A stretch of DNA of 64,000 nucleotides from Deltaproteobacteria bacterium (GTDB lineage: Bacteria > Myxococcota_A > UBA9160 > PR03): NCBI GenBank assembly GCA_035063765.1, contig JAPSFT010000021.1:18237-82236 (forward strand). Direction: 5' to 3'. Position 1 is the first letter of the stretch; each line of letters opens with the position of its first letter. A program made the position numbers and the translations under genes. Positions 18,503 to 28,346 of this stretch are shown one piece after another. The notes under the pieces are model-generated. The model ran no database searches. It worked only from the letters and a program-made list of their open reading frames with translations, and had not been told where the DNA came from.

Positions 18503-19483
18503 TCAGCATCCCACCTCGATGCGGGACAGCTGGTATCCCCGACCCTGCTCGTACCCCTCCACCTGGAGGAGTTCCTCCACCCGCCGCCCGCCATTGCAGC
18601 GGGCGATGGACACGATCAGATCCACGGACTCGGCGATCAGCTGCGGCTGCGACGGAACGCCGGCTTCCTGGATCAACTGGTCGATACGGGAGAGGGCTGC
18701 CCCGGCGCTGTTGGCATGGACGGTCGTCACCCCCCCTGGATGGCCGGTGTTCCACGCCTTCAAGAGCGCAAGAGCCTCCCTCCCCCGTATCTCACCGATC
18801 ACGATCCGATCCGGGCGCAACCGCATCGTCGCCCGAACCAGTCGCGTGAGATCGATCTCGTCGGTGGTGCGCAGCTGGATGTGATTCGCCGCCGTGCACT
18901 GCAGCTCGACCGTGTCCTCGAGGATCACGAAGCGCTCGCACGGACCCGCCAGCTCCACAGCCTCTCGCAGCAGCGCGTTGGCGAGCGTCGTCTTCCCGGA
19001 GCCGGTGCCTCCACAGATGACGATGTTCTCGCGGCGGCCAAGCGCGGCCCGAAGGGCATCGCGTCCGCCAGGAGCGAGGATTCCGCCATCGACGTAGTCG
19101 TCGAGCGTGTGGACCCGCACCGCTCTCTTGCGGATCGCGAACACGGGTGCGCTCGAAACTGGAGAGACGACTCCGTGGAAGCGGCTGCCATCGAACGGCA
19201 GCTCCACCTCGAGCAGCGGCCGACCCTCATTGATCTCGGTCTCCGCGAGCGCCGCCACCGTGCCCAGGAGGTTCTCGGCCTGGGACCGGCTCATCGTCCC
19301 GCCGAGCGGAGCTACCCCCGAGCCGAGCCGCTCGACCCACAGCTCACCATCGGCGTTCAGCATCACTTCGACGACGGATGCGTCGGAGAGCGCAGATAGG
19401 ACGTCACCGCCAAGTTCGCGACGAAGCTTGTCGCGCAGGCGGCGGTCTCGCTGATCGCGGAGGTCGATCGCGGAGGGGCTCAT
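18503..19483 (-). CDS. trbB: TrbB/VirB11 traffic ATPase
   Basis: VirB11-type hexameric secretion ATPase. Walker A CGGTGSGKTTL, Asp box ILEDTVELQC, Walker B-like PDRIVIGEIRGREAL and the His box NTGHPGGVTTVHANSAG are all present. I give the ATG at 19483 (MSPSAIDLRDQRDRRLRDKL), where family similarity begins. The frame is open to a GTG at 19594 (363 residues), and neither start has a clear ribosome site. First gene of the trb cluster. The upstream neighbour is not traG, which usually precedes trbB; it is degraded DNA. Confidence 0.93.
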   Translation of the reverse strand: MSPSAIDLRDQRDRRLRDKLRRELGGDVLSALSDASVVEVMLNADGELWVERLGSGVAPLGGTMSRSQAENLLGTVAALAETEINEGRPLLEVELPFDGSRFHGVVSPVSSAPVFAIRKRAVRVHTLDDYVDGGILAPGGRDALRAALGRRENIVICGGTGSGKTTLANALLREAVELAGPCERFVILEDTVELQCTAANHIQLRTTDEIDLTRLVRATMRLRPDRIVIGEIRGREALALLKAWNTGHPGGVTTVHANSAGAALSRIDQLIQEAGVPSQPQLIAESVDLIVSIARCNGGRRVEELLQVEGYEQGRGYQLSRIEVGC

Positions 19484-19923
19484 CGCGAGGAAGGCGCTGA
19501 GCAAGGGGCGTGCCGCATACTCAAGGCTGCGATGGTCTCGGCTGCCGTCCCTCTCAACTTGGTGGAATCGTGCAAGTTCCAGCGAGTTGGTCACCGAAGC
19601 GTTCAGGCTTCACTCGATCGCCCGGTCGCCTTTTTCCTCTCCCCGTTGGCTGCGTCGTCGAAGCCAATCACCACCAGGACAGCAGTGTGCGCGTGCTCGT
19701 GTCTCGCCGCCTCCCGCACGCTCCGTCCCGGTCCCCTATGTCGGGCTTGCTCCCTCCTTGCGAGCGCATGCGAGGACCGGCATCGAGGTGCCCCGACGAC
19801 GGCCGACGGCACCATACGGCCGCTCGAGAGCGAGCGGTTCAGCGCTCGCCCGGCTCCTGTGCTTGCGCCCGCCTCTGGGGTTCCGCACGCAGGGGGCTCG
19901 CCCCGGGTTCGGTCGCCTGGCTG

Positions 19924-20324
19924 CGGGCGCGCCTTGCGCACCGCGCGGATCGCATCCCAGACCGAGTTCACGCCGGCTGCGAGCCCGTTCGCGTCTCCAT
20001 AGCCACCCATGTGCAGGAAATAGACGGGCGTTCGATCGAAGACGAAGTAGTCGTGGAGCGCCCTCATTTCCAAACCGGACGCGAGAGCGGCGTCTAGGGC
20101 AGGCGTGATCTCGTCCTCGAAGGCCACCGTGTCGCCCACCACCACGGCCGCGCCGTCCGCCGGCCAGAATGCAGCCCAGGAACCGGGTCCGGCGGCGGGA
20201 TCCAGCGGCGCACCGTCGACGACCACCCGCTCGTCGGTGCGCGGCCACGCGATCGGACGACGCATCTGGACCCGTCCGAGCCTCGGCGCCCGCGACCTCT
20301 CCGATCGCCGCTGCGTCGAGCCCC
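19924..20324 (-). pseudogene. DUF1259 (LppY/LpqO-like) pseudogene
   Basis: The reading frame contains GSWAAFWPADGAAVVVGDTV, then EDEITPALDAALASGLEMRA and YFLHMGGYGDANGLAAGV, a clear DUF1259 half-domain. The preceding family start (LDAAAIGEVAGAEA) lies in a different frame, so a frameshift occurs at about 20270-20300. Only one of the two DUF1259 repeats is present and the sequence after ARP is unrelated. DUF1259 genes often sit on metal-resistance plasmids; function unknown. Confidence 0.65.
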
Positions 20325-20654
20325 TCTGCGGTGTGGCCGGCGCATGGCGACGGTCGGCCAGCGGTTCCACTCGAACCACCCTGCCTAGTCCAGGACCGCG
20401 ATGCGATCCGTGAGACCCTTGAGCTCCTCCGGGTCAAGAGCCACGTCGATCGCCGCGATGTCGCTGTCTCAGAGACGACACGGAACAGCGAGAGCAGATC
20501 CTTCCCAGGGCGCCTTCTACAAAAAGGGCATGGAGTGCCTGCAGTCGAAGAGCACCGCTTGCACACGCGGAAATGTCGTGAGGGCCCAGGCGCTTTGCGC
20601 GCGCCGGGATCGAGAGCTTGACGTGCCGGCAAGCATCTTGCACCGCCACGGCCA
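20325..20654. other. degraded region between DUF1259 remnant and next gene
   Basis: 330 bases. On the minus strand, 20397-20462 encodes a short tail ending ELKGLTDRIAVLD and a stop, which looks like the C-terminus of another lost protein. No complete gene and no promoter motif seen. Confidence 0.35.
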
Positions 20655-22037
20655 GTGCTCACCGGATTGCGCGGCTCCGTCGTCTCCGCCGTCTCCGCCA
20701 TCCTCGCGCTCAGCGCGAGCGCGATCGCCTGCGGTACGGAGGGGCCCTTGCTGCAACAACGCAACGAAGCGTCGTTCGTGCGGGGGCCATACAACACAGC
20801 GTTCTTCTGGCGGCATCCCGAACCCTACCGGTTCCAGGCCGCCGTCCACATCGCGCACGCTGTCCAGCACGATCGCCTCGAGCTGACGCCTCTCGATCGG
20901 CACGCGGCAGTCGATGAGAGGACCGACGCCGAGTACCTGGACGTCACGCGCAATCCTCCGCGCATCGGGCCGCACATGATGCCGTACGGCCCCCATGTGG
21001 GACAGGCGATCTGGAAGCTCTATCTGGCGATCGACTGGACCCACCAGCATCACGATCAGACCTATGACAGTCTCATGTCGCAAGACGTGCCGTGGAGCGA
21101 GAAGGAGCGCTGGACGCGCCGCTCCGTCGATCGCTATCTCGCGCGCCGCGCTTCACTGCCGCGCAGCCCGGCACCGCTGGACGTCACCATGCGACGAGCC
21201 GCCGTGATGGGGAAGCCCTATTTCACCCTGTTCCGCAACCGCTACCCGCTCTCGAACAACTACTTCTTCGTTGCGCACTGGTGGCATCCCGTCATCTACG
21301 AGGCCGTGATGATCGCGGGCAACGACGAGGAGCAGGAACAGGCCGTCCGCGAGACACACGCGCTCACCGAGGAGGTCCTCCGCGACCGGCCCCAGCGCAT
21401 GCTGCTCGCGCGCGAGGTGATGCCGCGCTACGCGCGCTTCTCGCCCGAGTCGGCCAACATCTTCGACAACCTGCACATGCTGCATGGCATCGCCTACGAC
21501 ATCCTGGCCTACGAAGGCTGGTCGATGGAGGAGAAGCGCCGCGAGCTGGAGCGGGTGATCGAGGCGATGTCGTACCAGCCGGGCGACGAGGCGCTGGCGC
21601 GCAAGTTCGCGCTCCCGTACCCGGAAATGGACCCGCGCGTGTACGCGGATTGGATGAAGCCGGCGAAGGGCGCGATGAGCCGGATCATGGAGGAGATGCT
21701 CGAGGAGATGTGGCCCGGGATGAGCCCGGACGGCTCCTCCGTCCCGCCGACCAAGGTGATGGACCAGTTCCGCAAGAAGATGACGCCGGGCATGCAGCCG
21801 GGGGAGCACGCCGGCTCGCTCATGCAGGCGCTCGGCGAAGTGGCGCCCGGGATGCACCACGACCCGGCGTCCATGAAGCCGGGAGAGGTCGCGCCCAAGA
21901 TGGTCGCGACCATGCTGGACGGCTGGCGGCGACGACACGAATCGCAGCCGGACGTGGCGCCCCTGCCCATGGAGGAGGACCCGGCGCTCCCGCCGGTCGG
22001 GTCCCAGCACGCCACCGTGACGGAGGGCCTGCAATGA
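20655..22037 (+). CDS. secreted Met/His-rich protein of unknown function
   Basis: 460 residues starting at a GTG without an evident ribosome site, so the start is uncertain. The N-terminus is a signal peptide ending near SASAIAC, possibly a lipoprotein. The middle has conserved-looking HxxxH-type clusters (IDWTHQHHD; FVAHWWHP; NIFDNLHMLHG). The last 130 residues are Met/Pro/His-rich (EEMLEEMWPGMSP; KKMTPGMQPGEH; APGMHHDPASMKPG), a composition common in periplasmic copper or silver binding proteins. It overlaps the downstream barrel gene (ATGA), so the two probably work together. I do not recognise the family; metal binding is inferred from composition and context. Confidence 0.7.
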   Translation: MLTGLRGSVVSAVSAILALSASAIACGTEGPLLQQRNEASFVRGPYNTAFFWRHPEPYRFQAAVHIAHAVQHDRLELTPLDRHAAVDERTDAEYLDVTRNPPRIGPHMMPYGPHVGQAIWKLYLAIDWTHQHHDQTYDSLMSQDVPWSEKERWTRRSVDRYLARRASLPRSPAPLDVTMRRAAVMGKPYFTLFRNRYPLSNNYFFVAHWWHPVIYEAVMIAGNDEEQEQAVRETHALTEEVLRDRPQRMLLAREVMPRYARFSPESANIFDNLHMLHGIAYDILAYEGWSMEEKRRELERVIEAMSYQPGDEALARKFALPYPEMDPRVYADWMKPAKGAMSRIMEEMLEEMWPGMSPDGSSVPPTKVMDQFRKKMTPGMQPGEHAGSLMQALGEVAPGMHHDPASMKPGEVAPKMVATMLDGWRRRHESQPDVAPLPMEEDPALPPVGSQHATVTEGLQ

Positions 22038-22786
22038 ACCGACTCGCGGCGGCCGCCGTGATGTTCGCGCTCCTCGCGCCCGCCGCAGGGCGCGCCGGGG
22101 ATCACACGAATCTCGAGGAGGACCTGCCGATCGCGGTCACGGATGCAAAGCCGATCGGCTACCTCGGGCGCGAGATCCAGAGCCTGTTCCGGTACGAGCA
22201 CACGGACGAGGACGAGGACAGCTTCCTCACCGAGCTGCGTCTCGAGCTCGGCTTCCCGCGCAATGGGCAGATCTCGATCTCGGGTGCGTATCTCTTCGGA
22301 GAGGTGGAGCCCGACGGCTTCCAGCCGGTGCGTGCCGAGTTCCTCTACAACGTGAACCAGGAGACGACGCTCCTGCCCTCGTTCGCGTTCGCGGCCGCCC
22401 TCGACTTCCCTGTCGGCAACGACGCCCACGGCTTCGACCCCGCCGTCAAGGCAATCCTCACCAAGACCATTCCCTTCACCGAGCTCTTCCAACAGGTGCA
22501 TCTGAACTTCGAGGGGCGCTTCAACCACGAGACCAGGAGCGACGAGCGGACGCAGGCGTGGCGGGCGGTCGCCGGCTACTCCGTGCGCCTCGGACCCCAG
22601 ACGATCGGCCTGCTCGACGTGGTGCGGGAGGTCACGTTGAAGCGCGACCACGAGGAGAACCTGGTCGAGGCGGGCCTGCGGCACCAGCTCACGCCGCTGC
22701 TCGTGATCACGGGCGGGGTGGGCGCTGGCTTCGGCGACGAGTCCCCGGCCATCCGGAGCACGGTGGGGTTCCAGTACGCCTTCTGA
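22034..22786 (+). CDS. outer-membrane beta-barrel protein
   Basis: 250 residues with a cleavable signal (to about residue 22), alternating hydrophobic strands and a C-terminal aromatic residue (VGFQYAF), the normal barrel end. Strand pairs such as ISISGAYLFGEV, LLPSFAFAAALDFPVGND and LLVITGGVGAGFGD fit a small porin or transporter-like barrel. Translation is coupled to the upstream Met/His-rich gene. Substrate unknown; metal context suggests an ion-related role. Confidence 0.75.
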   Translation: MNRLAAAAVMFALLAPAAGRAGDHTNLEEDLPIAVTDAKPIGYLGREIQSLFRYEHTDEDEDSFLTELRLELGFPRNGQISISGAYLFGEVEPDGFQPVRAEFLYNVNQETTLLPSFAFAAALDFPVGNDAHGFDPAVKAILTKTIPFTELFQQVHLNFEGRFNHETRSDERTQAWRAVAGYSVRLGPQTIGLLDVVREVTLKRDHEENLVEAGLRHQLTPLLVITGGVGAGFGDESPAIRSTVGFQYAF

Positions 22787-22866
22787 GCGGCGCGTCCCGA
22801 TCCTGGGCCTGTCCGGACTAGAGATGGAGACCAGCGAGAAGCATGCACCCGTCGGATTCGACGTGG

Positions 22867-23424
22867 TTACTTCACGGCGTCCTGGATGTTGCGCATCGTG
22901 TCCGCGCTGAGTTCGGCCGAACGCGCGGGAAGGACGGCGTCACCACGCTCGCCGTTCCGCTGAATCTCGTCGATCAACAGTTTCATCTCTGCGATCTCGC
23001 GCACCTGGCTCGCGATGATCTCATCGGCGAGCTTGCGCACGCGTGGATCGCTGAGCGCGGCCTTCCGCGCATTGTTGATGGCGATCGAATGGTGCGGGAT
23101 CATGGACCTCATGAAGGCGATGTCGCCAATCAGGGTCTGGCTGCGGTTGATCCACAGGAGGGAGACGCCAAGCACCAGCGCTACAGCAAGAACAGCGAGC
23201 TTCGTGCCGAGGCCGCTATACATCGACCACATGAAGCCGAGCATGATGATCGTCATGACACAGCCCATGACCAATGAGGCGACGAGCCGGTTCATGCTGA
23301 AGCTGGCATGATCGAGGCTGTAGATCAGCTGGTACATCAAGAAGAACATGAGGAAGGTCGACGCCGCGATCATCGACGTAAACCGCCCCCAGGACATGCC
23401 CATCCCTCGACTCGGCATTCCCAT
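22867..23424 (-). CDS. DUF305 membrane protein
   Basis: 185 residues. Three hydrophobic helices in the first 95 residues, then a C-terminal DUF305 four-helix domain with the diagnostic [15 protein letters not shown] motif near 104-118 and a second helix [20 protein letters not shown]305 proteins often lie beside copper or silver resistance genes; the His/Met pair is thought to bind metal. An internal Met (MGMSWGRF) could also be the start. No ECF-type motif upstream. Confidence 0.88.
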   Translation of the reverse strand: MGMPSRGMGMSWGRFTSMIAASTFLMFFLMYQLIYSLDHASFSMNRLVASLVMGCVMTIIMLGFMWSMYSGLGTKLAVLAVALVLGVSLLWINRSQTLIGDIAFMRSMIPHHSIAINNARKAALSDPRVRKLADEIIASQVREIAEMKLLIDEIQRNGERGDAVLPARSAELSADTMRNIQDAVK

Positions 23425-23682
23425 GTCCTTCCTCCAGCTCGTCGATTTCTCTCTCCCCCATGCAATCGCCGTGCCTCCGCTTTCCCGGTCGGGCCCATTG
23501 TGCCGAGATCCTATCCAGAGCCGCCCCGCGCTCGTAGGACCGGTCCGAGAACCACTTGCCAGGGGAAGTGGTCGCCGCCGCAGTCGAGCTCACGGGGCTG
23601 TGCCTGATCCGGCCGCCGCCTCCGCTGTGGGCGGATGCTCTCGGCTCCTCGCTCCGGCGGACGCCGTTGCTCTGCGCTCCGC

Positions 23683-24390
23683 TCAGCGTGCCAGGAACGA
23701 GCGGAGCCAACTCCCGCTCGCGACACCCGCGTAGGCACCCACCGCGGTGCCGAGGAGCCAGCTCGAGAAGACGCCCCACGAGGTGTCGAAGGATTGGAGC
23801 GCCACGCCGGGCAACAGAAGCACGACCAGCATCGCCGCCGGCAGCAGCGGTCTGCCAGCGGACCGGCCTCCGAGGACGAGAACCGACGCAACCATGCCCA
23901 CGAAGAGCGTCGTTGCGAGCCCGAAGCAGAGCGCGCTCAGCGCGAGTCCACCGACCTGCGAGAGCGAGCTTCCGGGCCCGGTCCCCGACCACCACACGAG
24001 GAAGTGTTGATCGGGACAGACGGCCCCGCAGATGCCGGCGATGCCGAGCCCCAGGATCCCCACGCAGGCCGAACGGGCGAGCGGAAGTGAAGCCGTCCGC
24101 ACTTGCAGGAACACGAGCGCGAGGCTGACCACGAGGAGGCCCGCCCATGCCGCGGTGAACACGACCACGTGCCAGGACGGGTGGTGGCCAAATGGGTGGC
24201 CCGACAGCATCAGGGTGATGCCCAGCGCGCCGAGGACGCCGATCACTCCAGCGGCCAGGAGGAGCCGCGCGGTCCGCCCCCCCCGCAGCTCGACGTCCTG
24301 TCTGAGGGTCGCGAGGATCCCGGAGCGTACGCCCTCCCGTAGCTCCCCCGGCGTATCTCCGTTCTGCATCTGGGCCCCTACCGAATCCAT
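23683..24390 (-). CDS. NrsF-like membrane anti-sigma factor
   Basis: 235 residues with six predicted membrane helices and a short N-terminal cytoplasmic segment. It lies 15 bases after an ECF sigma gene, the standard arrangement for DUF1109/NrsF anti-sigma proteins. A conserved Cys-Pro-x5-Trp-Trp element (CGAVCPDQHFLVWW) between helices matches the Cys motif used by this family to sense thiol-reactive metals. It probably holds the sigma factor at the membrane until metal exposure. A paralogue occurs at 38568-39296. Family assignment is by architecture; sequence identity is low. Confidence 0.72.
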   Translation of the reverse strand: MDSVGAQMQNGDTPGELREGVRSGILATLRQDVELRGGRTARLLLAAGVIGVLGALGITLMLSGHPFGHHPSWHVVVFTAAWAGLLVVSLALVFLQVRTASLPLARSACVGILGLGIAGICGAVCPDQHFLVWWSGTGPGSSLSQVGGLALSALCFGLATTLFVGMVASVLVLGGRSAGRPLLPAAMLVVLLLPGVALQSFDTSWGVFSSWLLGTAVGAYAGVASGSWLRSFLAR

Positions 24391-24405
24391 GAGATTCCCG
24401 ACAGG

Positions 24406-24990
24406 CTAGCGGGAGCGGAGTGCGATCGGGACCATTCCAGGACGCGGCGTAGCGCGGACCCGCTGCATCGCGCGCGAGGCCATCTTCTTGACGGCATCGA
24501 TCGACTTCCCGAGCTCGACCGCGAGCTGCGGATAGCCGATGCCCTCGACCTTCGAGGAAACGAGGACGTAGCGCTCCACCGGCGAGAGCACGTCGAGCGC
24601 CTCCGTGAGCTGTTCACGATCCGCCAGCCGATCGTCGCTCCTCGGCTGCTCGGCTCGCGGCTCGCTCCCGTCGAGCGCGACCTCATGGGAGCGGTGGGCG
24701 CGGCGGAACTCGTCGATGAGGATGCGATGGGCGATCTGGAAGAACCACGGCGTGAACGGCCGGGTCGGATCGTAGGCGTCACGGCCTCGGTGGATGCGAA
24801 GGAAGAGCTCCTGATAGAGATCCTTCGCGCGCTCGGCGGACGAGGTCCTCCGGACGAAGAAGGCGTAGGCCCGGCCCTCGTAGCGCCGGAAGAGCTCCTC
24901 GAAGGCCGCCTCGTCGCCAGCCGCGTAGCGCTCCATGAGGGTCTCATCCGGAAGCTCTCTCGCCCTCGGCTTGCCTTCCCCTCCCGCCAT
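24406..24990 (-). CDS. ECF RNA polymerase sigma factor
   Basis: 194 residues, start chosen at MAGGEGKPRARELPDE with GGGAGG seven bases upstream. Sigma region 2 reads AFEELFRRYEGRAYAFFVRR and DLYQELFLRIHRGRDAYDP; region 4 reads LSPVERYVLVSSKVEGIGY followed by a helix-turn-helix (PQLAVELGKSIDAVKKMASR). It pairs with the NrsF-like gene downstream. I propose that it reads the (T/G)GTCAC(C/T)-N15/16-CGTA(T) promoters found from 31.7 to 46.4 kb. No copy of that motif is seen upstream of its own gene. Confidence 0.93.
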   Translation of the reverse strand: MAGGEGKPRARELPDETLMERYAAGDEAAFEELFRRYEGRAYAFFVRRTSSAERAKDLYQELFLRIHRGRDAYDPTRPFTPWFFQIAHRILIDEFRRAHRSHEVALDGSEPRAEQPRSDDRLADREQLTEALDVLSPVERYVLVSSKVEGIGYPQLAVELGKSIDAVKKMASRAMQRVRATPRPGMVPIALRSR

Positions 24991-25197
24991 GCGCGTACCT
25001 CCCTCGAGGTTCAGATAGCATGAACGGGCTGCACGGGGCGTGCCGCTCCAGACGCGCCGTGTATGGGTCTGTCGAGGAGGCGCGGCTGGGTCCTGGGGCA
25101 AAGGTGGACTTCAATGAGGCAAACTGCCCCACTGCACGTCCTCGGCTCGTCCGATCCGATGACCGCGCTCCCCCGCCCCCGGCGCCTTTCCCAGCCT

Positions 25198-28100
25198 CTA
25201 GGATGCGGAGGATGCATCGTCCGCTGCCGACTCCCGACGGAGCTGCCAGGCGCGCCAGATCTCGTAGACGATCGGGATGATGATCAACGTGAGCACGGTC
25301 GACGTGACCATCCCGCCGACCATCGGCGTTGCGATCCGCTTCATGACGCGTGCGCCGGTTTCGTTGCTCCACATGATCGGGAGCAGGCCGGCGATGATCG
25401 CGCTCACGGTCATCATCTTCGGGCGAACGCGCTCGACCGCGCCCTCCATGATGGCGTCGTAGAGCTCCTGTCCGGTCATCCGGGGGCTCCGTCCGCGTCT
25501 GGCCTCGAAGGCGTGGTCGAGGTAGATGATCATCACCACTCCGGTCTCGGCCGCCACGCCCGCCAGCGCGATGAAGCCGACCACTACCGCCACGCTCATG
25601 TTGTACCCGAGGATCCACATGAACCAGATTCCGCCGACGACCGCGAACGGCAGCGCCAGCATCACGATCAGAACCTCCGTCATGTTCCGGAAGTTCAGGT
25701 AGAGGAGCAGGAGGATGATCAGCAGAGTGATCGGGATGACCACCTTGAGCCGCTCGTTCGCTTCCTGGATGTACTGGTACTGGCCGCTCCACTGCACCGT
25801 GTATCCAGCGGGGAGCTTCACGTTCGAAGCCACCACCTGCTTCGCGCGCTCCACGTAGCTCCCCACGTCCTGGTCCGGGTCGATGTCCACGTAGATCCAG
25901 GCTTGGGGCTGGGCTCCCTCCGTCTTGATGGACGGCGGCCCCATACGCGGGAAGATGTCCGCCACCTGACCGAGCGGCACCTGCGCTCCGGTCGGTGTCG
26001 CCAGCAACACGCGGCGCAACGCCTCCGGGCTCTGGCGCAGCTCGCGCGCGTAGCGCACGTTCAGCGGATAGCGCTCGAGCCCCTCGATCGTGGTCGTCAC
26101 GTTCGTGCCGCCGATCGCCGACTGGATCACGTCAAGGACGTCCTCGACCGTGAGCCCGTAGCGGGCCGCCTCCATCCGATTGACCACGAACGACATGTAA
26201 TAGCCTCCGGCGACGCGTTCGGCGTACACGCTCCGCGTCCCGGCAAGCCCCCGGACCAGAGGCTCGACCTGCTTCCCCAGCTCCTCGAGAACCGTGAGAT
26301 CGGGACCCGTCAGCTTGATTCCGACCGGTGTCTTGATCCCCGTCGAGAGCATGTCGATGCGGGTCTTGATGGGAAGCGTCCAGGCATTCGTGACCCCGGG
26401 GAACCGGATGAGGTCGTTGAGCTCCGTCGTGAGCTTCTCGATCGTCATTCCCGGCCGCCACTCGTCCTCCGGCTTCAGGATGACGGTGGTCTCCATCATC
26501 TCGAGCGGCGCCGGATCGAGAGGCGTTCGTGCCCGCCCGATCTTGGCGAGGGCGTGCTTCACCTCGGGCACGGTCATGATCAGCTTGTTCGCCTGCTGCG
26601 CCACCGCCTGCGCCTCCGTGATCGAGACGCCGGGCAGCAGCGACGGCATGTAGAGCAGGTCTCCCTCGTTGAGCGGCGGAATGAACTCGGATCCCAGCCG
26701 GGAATAGGGAAGCCAGGTCAGCGCGAGGAGCGCCACCGCCGCGGCCAGGACGGCCCAGCGCCAGCGCAGGGCCCCGCGCAGCAAGGGGCGATAGGCCCAG
26801 ATCAGGGCGCGATTGATCGGGTTCCGCGCCTCCGGAGGGATGCGCCCGCGTACCAGGTATCCCATCAGCACCGGCACCACGGTGATCGAGAGGGCTGCGG
26901 CGGCCGCCATGGCGTAGGTCTTGGTGAAGGCAAGCGGCGAGAACATGCGCCCCGACTGGCCCGTCAGGGCGAAGACCGGGAGGAACGAGACGGCGATGAT
27001 GGCGAGCGAGTAGAAGAGCGCGGGACCCACCTCCTTGGTCGCGTCGACGATGATGTCCCAGTGCGGCTTCTTCCCTCGGTCCCGCTCCAGGTGTTTGTGC
27101 GCGTTCTCGATCATCACGATGGCGCCGTCCACCATCGCACCGATTGCGATCGCGATCCCGCCGAGCGACATGATGTTGGCCACCAGTCCCTGCCAGTACA
27201 TGATCGCCATGGCGACCAGGATCCCCACCGGCAGCGTGAAGATCGCCACGAAGGCCGAGCGCAGGTGCAGCAGGAAGATCATGCAGACGGCGGCGACGAT
27301 CAGGCTCTCCTCGAGGAGCTTCTTGCGGAGCATCGCCTGGGCGCGGCCGATCAGCGCCGAGCGGTCGTAGATGGGGACGATCTCCACGCCTTCCGGCAGG
27401 CCGGGCTTCAAGGACTCGATCTTCGCCTTGACCCGATCGATCACCGCGAGGGCGTTGTTCCAGTAGCGCATCTCGATCGTACCGGTGACCACCTCCCCAT
27501 CTGCATCGAGCTGCATCGCTCCCCGCCGGATGTCGGGACCGAGCCTCACGTCTCCGATGTCGCGGAGCAGGATCGGCGTGCCGTGACCGTCCACCCCGAC
27601 CGGGATCTGCTCGACGTCGCGGACGTTCTGGATGTAGCCCTTGCCCTCCACCATGTATTCGGCTTCGGCGTACTCGACGACGCGCCCCCCGGTGTCGTTG
27701 TTGCTACGCCGGATCGCCTGTACGACGGTGCCGAGGGGGAGGTCGTAGGCCAGCAGCCGGTTCGGATCGATCGTCACCTGGTACTGCTTCACGAAGCCGC
27801 CGGCCGACGCGACGTTGGCGACACCCGGAACGGTCTGGAGCTGGTAGCGCACGTACCAGTCCTGGATGCTGCGGAGCTGCGAGAGGTCGTGGCGGCCGGA
27901 TCGGTCGATCAACGCGTACTGGAAGACCCAGCCAACCGGCGTCGCGTCCGGCCCGAGAACGGGCGTGACGCCTTGCGGGAGCTGGTTCTGTACGAAGCTC
28001 AGGTACTCGAGCACGCGGCTGCGGGCCCAGTAGATGTCGGTGCCATCGTCGAAGATCACGTAGACGAAGGAGAGGCCGAAGAAGGAGTAGCCGCGCACGA

Positions 28101-28341
28101 CCTTCGCGTTCGCGACGGCGAGCATCGTGGTCGTGATCGGATAGGTGACCTGGTCTTCGACGATTTGAGGCGGCTGACCCGGCCACTCGGTGAAGACGAT
28201 GACCTGGACGTCGCTCACGTCGGGCAGCGCGTCCAGGGGGATGTTCCGGAGTGCGTAGATCCCGGCCCCGATGATCGCGGTCGTGAACAGGACCACGAGG
28301 AGCTGATTGCGGACGGACGCGTCGATGATCTTCTCGAGCAC
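25198..28341 (-). CDS. cusA: CusA/CzcA family heavy-metal RND efflux pump
   Basis: 1047 residues, full length with twelve membrane helices. Inner-membrane proton-driven pump that exports monovalent copper/silver with CusB and CusC. The HME-RND signature GAMVDGAIVMIENAHKHLER is of the Cu/Ag (CusA) type rather than the CzcA DFG type. Also seen: NIPLDALPDVSDVQVIVFTE, GLPEGVEIVPIYDRS and GSEFIPPLNEGDLLYMPSLL. Five bases after cusB, so last gene of the cus operon. A 1108-codon open frame on the opposite strand is a shadow. Confidence 0.95.
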   Translation of the reverse strand: MLEKIIDASVRNQLLVVLFTTAIIGAGIYALRNIPLDALPDVSDVQVIVFTEWPGQPPQIVEDQVTYPITTTMLAVANAKVVRGYSFFGLSFVYVIFDDGTDIYWARSRVLEYLSFVQNQLPQGVTPVLGPDATPVGWVFQYALIDRSGRHDLSQLRSIQDWYVRYQLQTVPGVANVASAGGFVKQYQVTIDPNRLLAYDLPLGTVVQAIRRSNNDTGGRVVEYAEAEYMVEGKGYIQNVRDVEQIPVGVDGHGTPILLRDIGDVRLGPDIRRGAMQLDADGEVVTGTIEMRYWNNALAVIDRVKAKIESLKPGLPEGVEIVPIYDRSALIGRAQAMLRKKLLEESLIVAAVCMIFLLHLRSAFVAIFTLPVGILVAMAIMYWQGLVANIMSLGGIAIAIGAMVDGAIVMIENAHKHLERDRGKKPHWDIIVDATKEVGPALFYSLAIIAVSFLPVFALTGQSGRMFSPLAFTKTYAMAAAAALSITVVPVLMGYLVRGRIPPEARNPINRALIWAYRPLLRGALRWRWAVLAAAVALLALTWLPYSRLGSEFIPPLNEGDLLYMPSLLPGVSITEAQAVAQQANKLIMTVPEVKHALAKIGRARTPLDPAPLEMMETTVILKPEDEWRPGMTIEKLTTELNDLIRFPGVTNAWTLPIKTRIDMLSTGIKTPVGIKLTGPDLTVLEELGKQVEPLVRGLAGTRSVYAERVAGGYYMSFVVNRMEAARYGLTVEDVLDVIQSAIGGTNVTTTIEGLERYPLNVRYARELRQSPEALRRVLLATPTGAQVPLGQVADIFPRMGPPSIKTEGAQPQAWIYVDIDPDQDVGSYVERAKQVVASNVKLPAGYTVQWSGQYQYIQEANERLKVVIPITLLIILLLLYLNFRNMTEVLIVMLALPFAVVGGIWFMWILGYNMSVAVVVGFIALAGVAAETGVVMIIYLDHAFEARRGRSPRMTGQELYDAIMEGAVERVRPKMMTVSAIIAGLLPIMWSNETGARVMKRIATPMVGGMVTSTVLTLIIIPIVYEIWRAWQLRRESAADDASSAS

Positions 28342-28346
28342 GGCGG

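Noticed and set aside
20397..20797. Minus-strand frames upstream of the DUF1259 remnant as a gene
   Set aside because: Similarity to any family is lost and frames shift; treated as degraded DNA.
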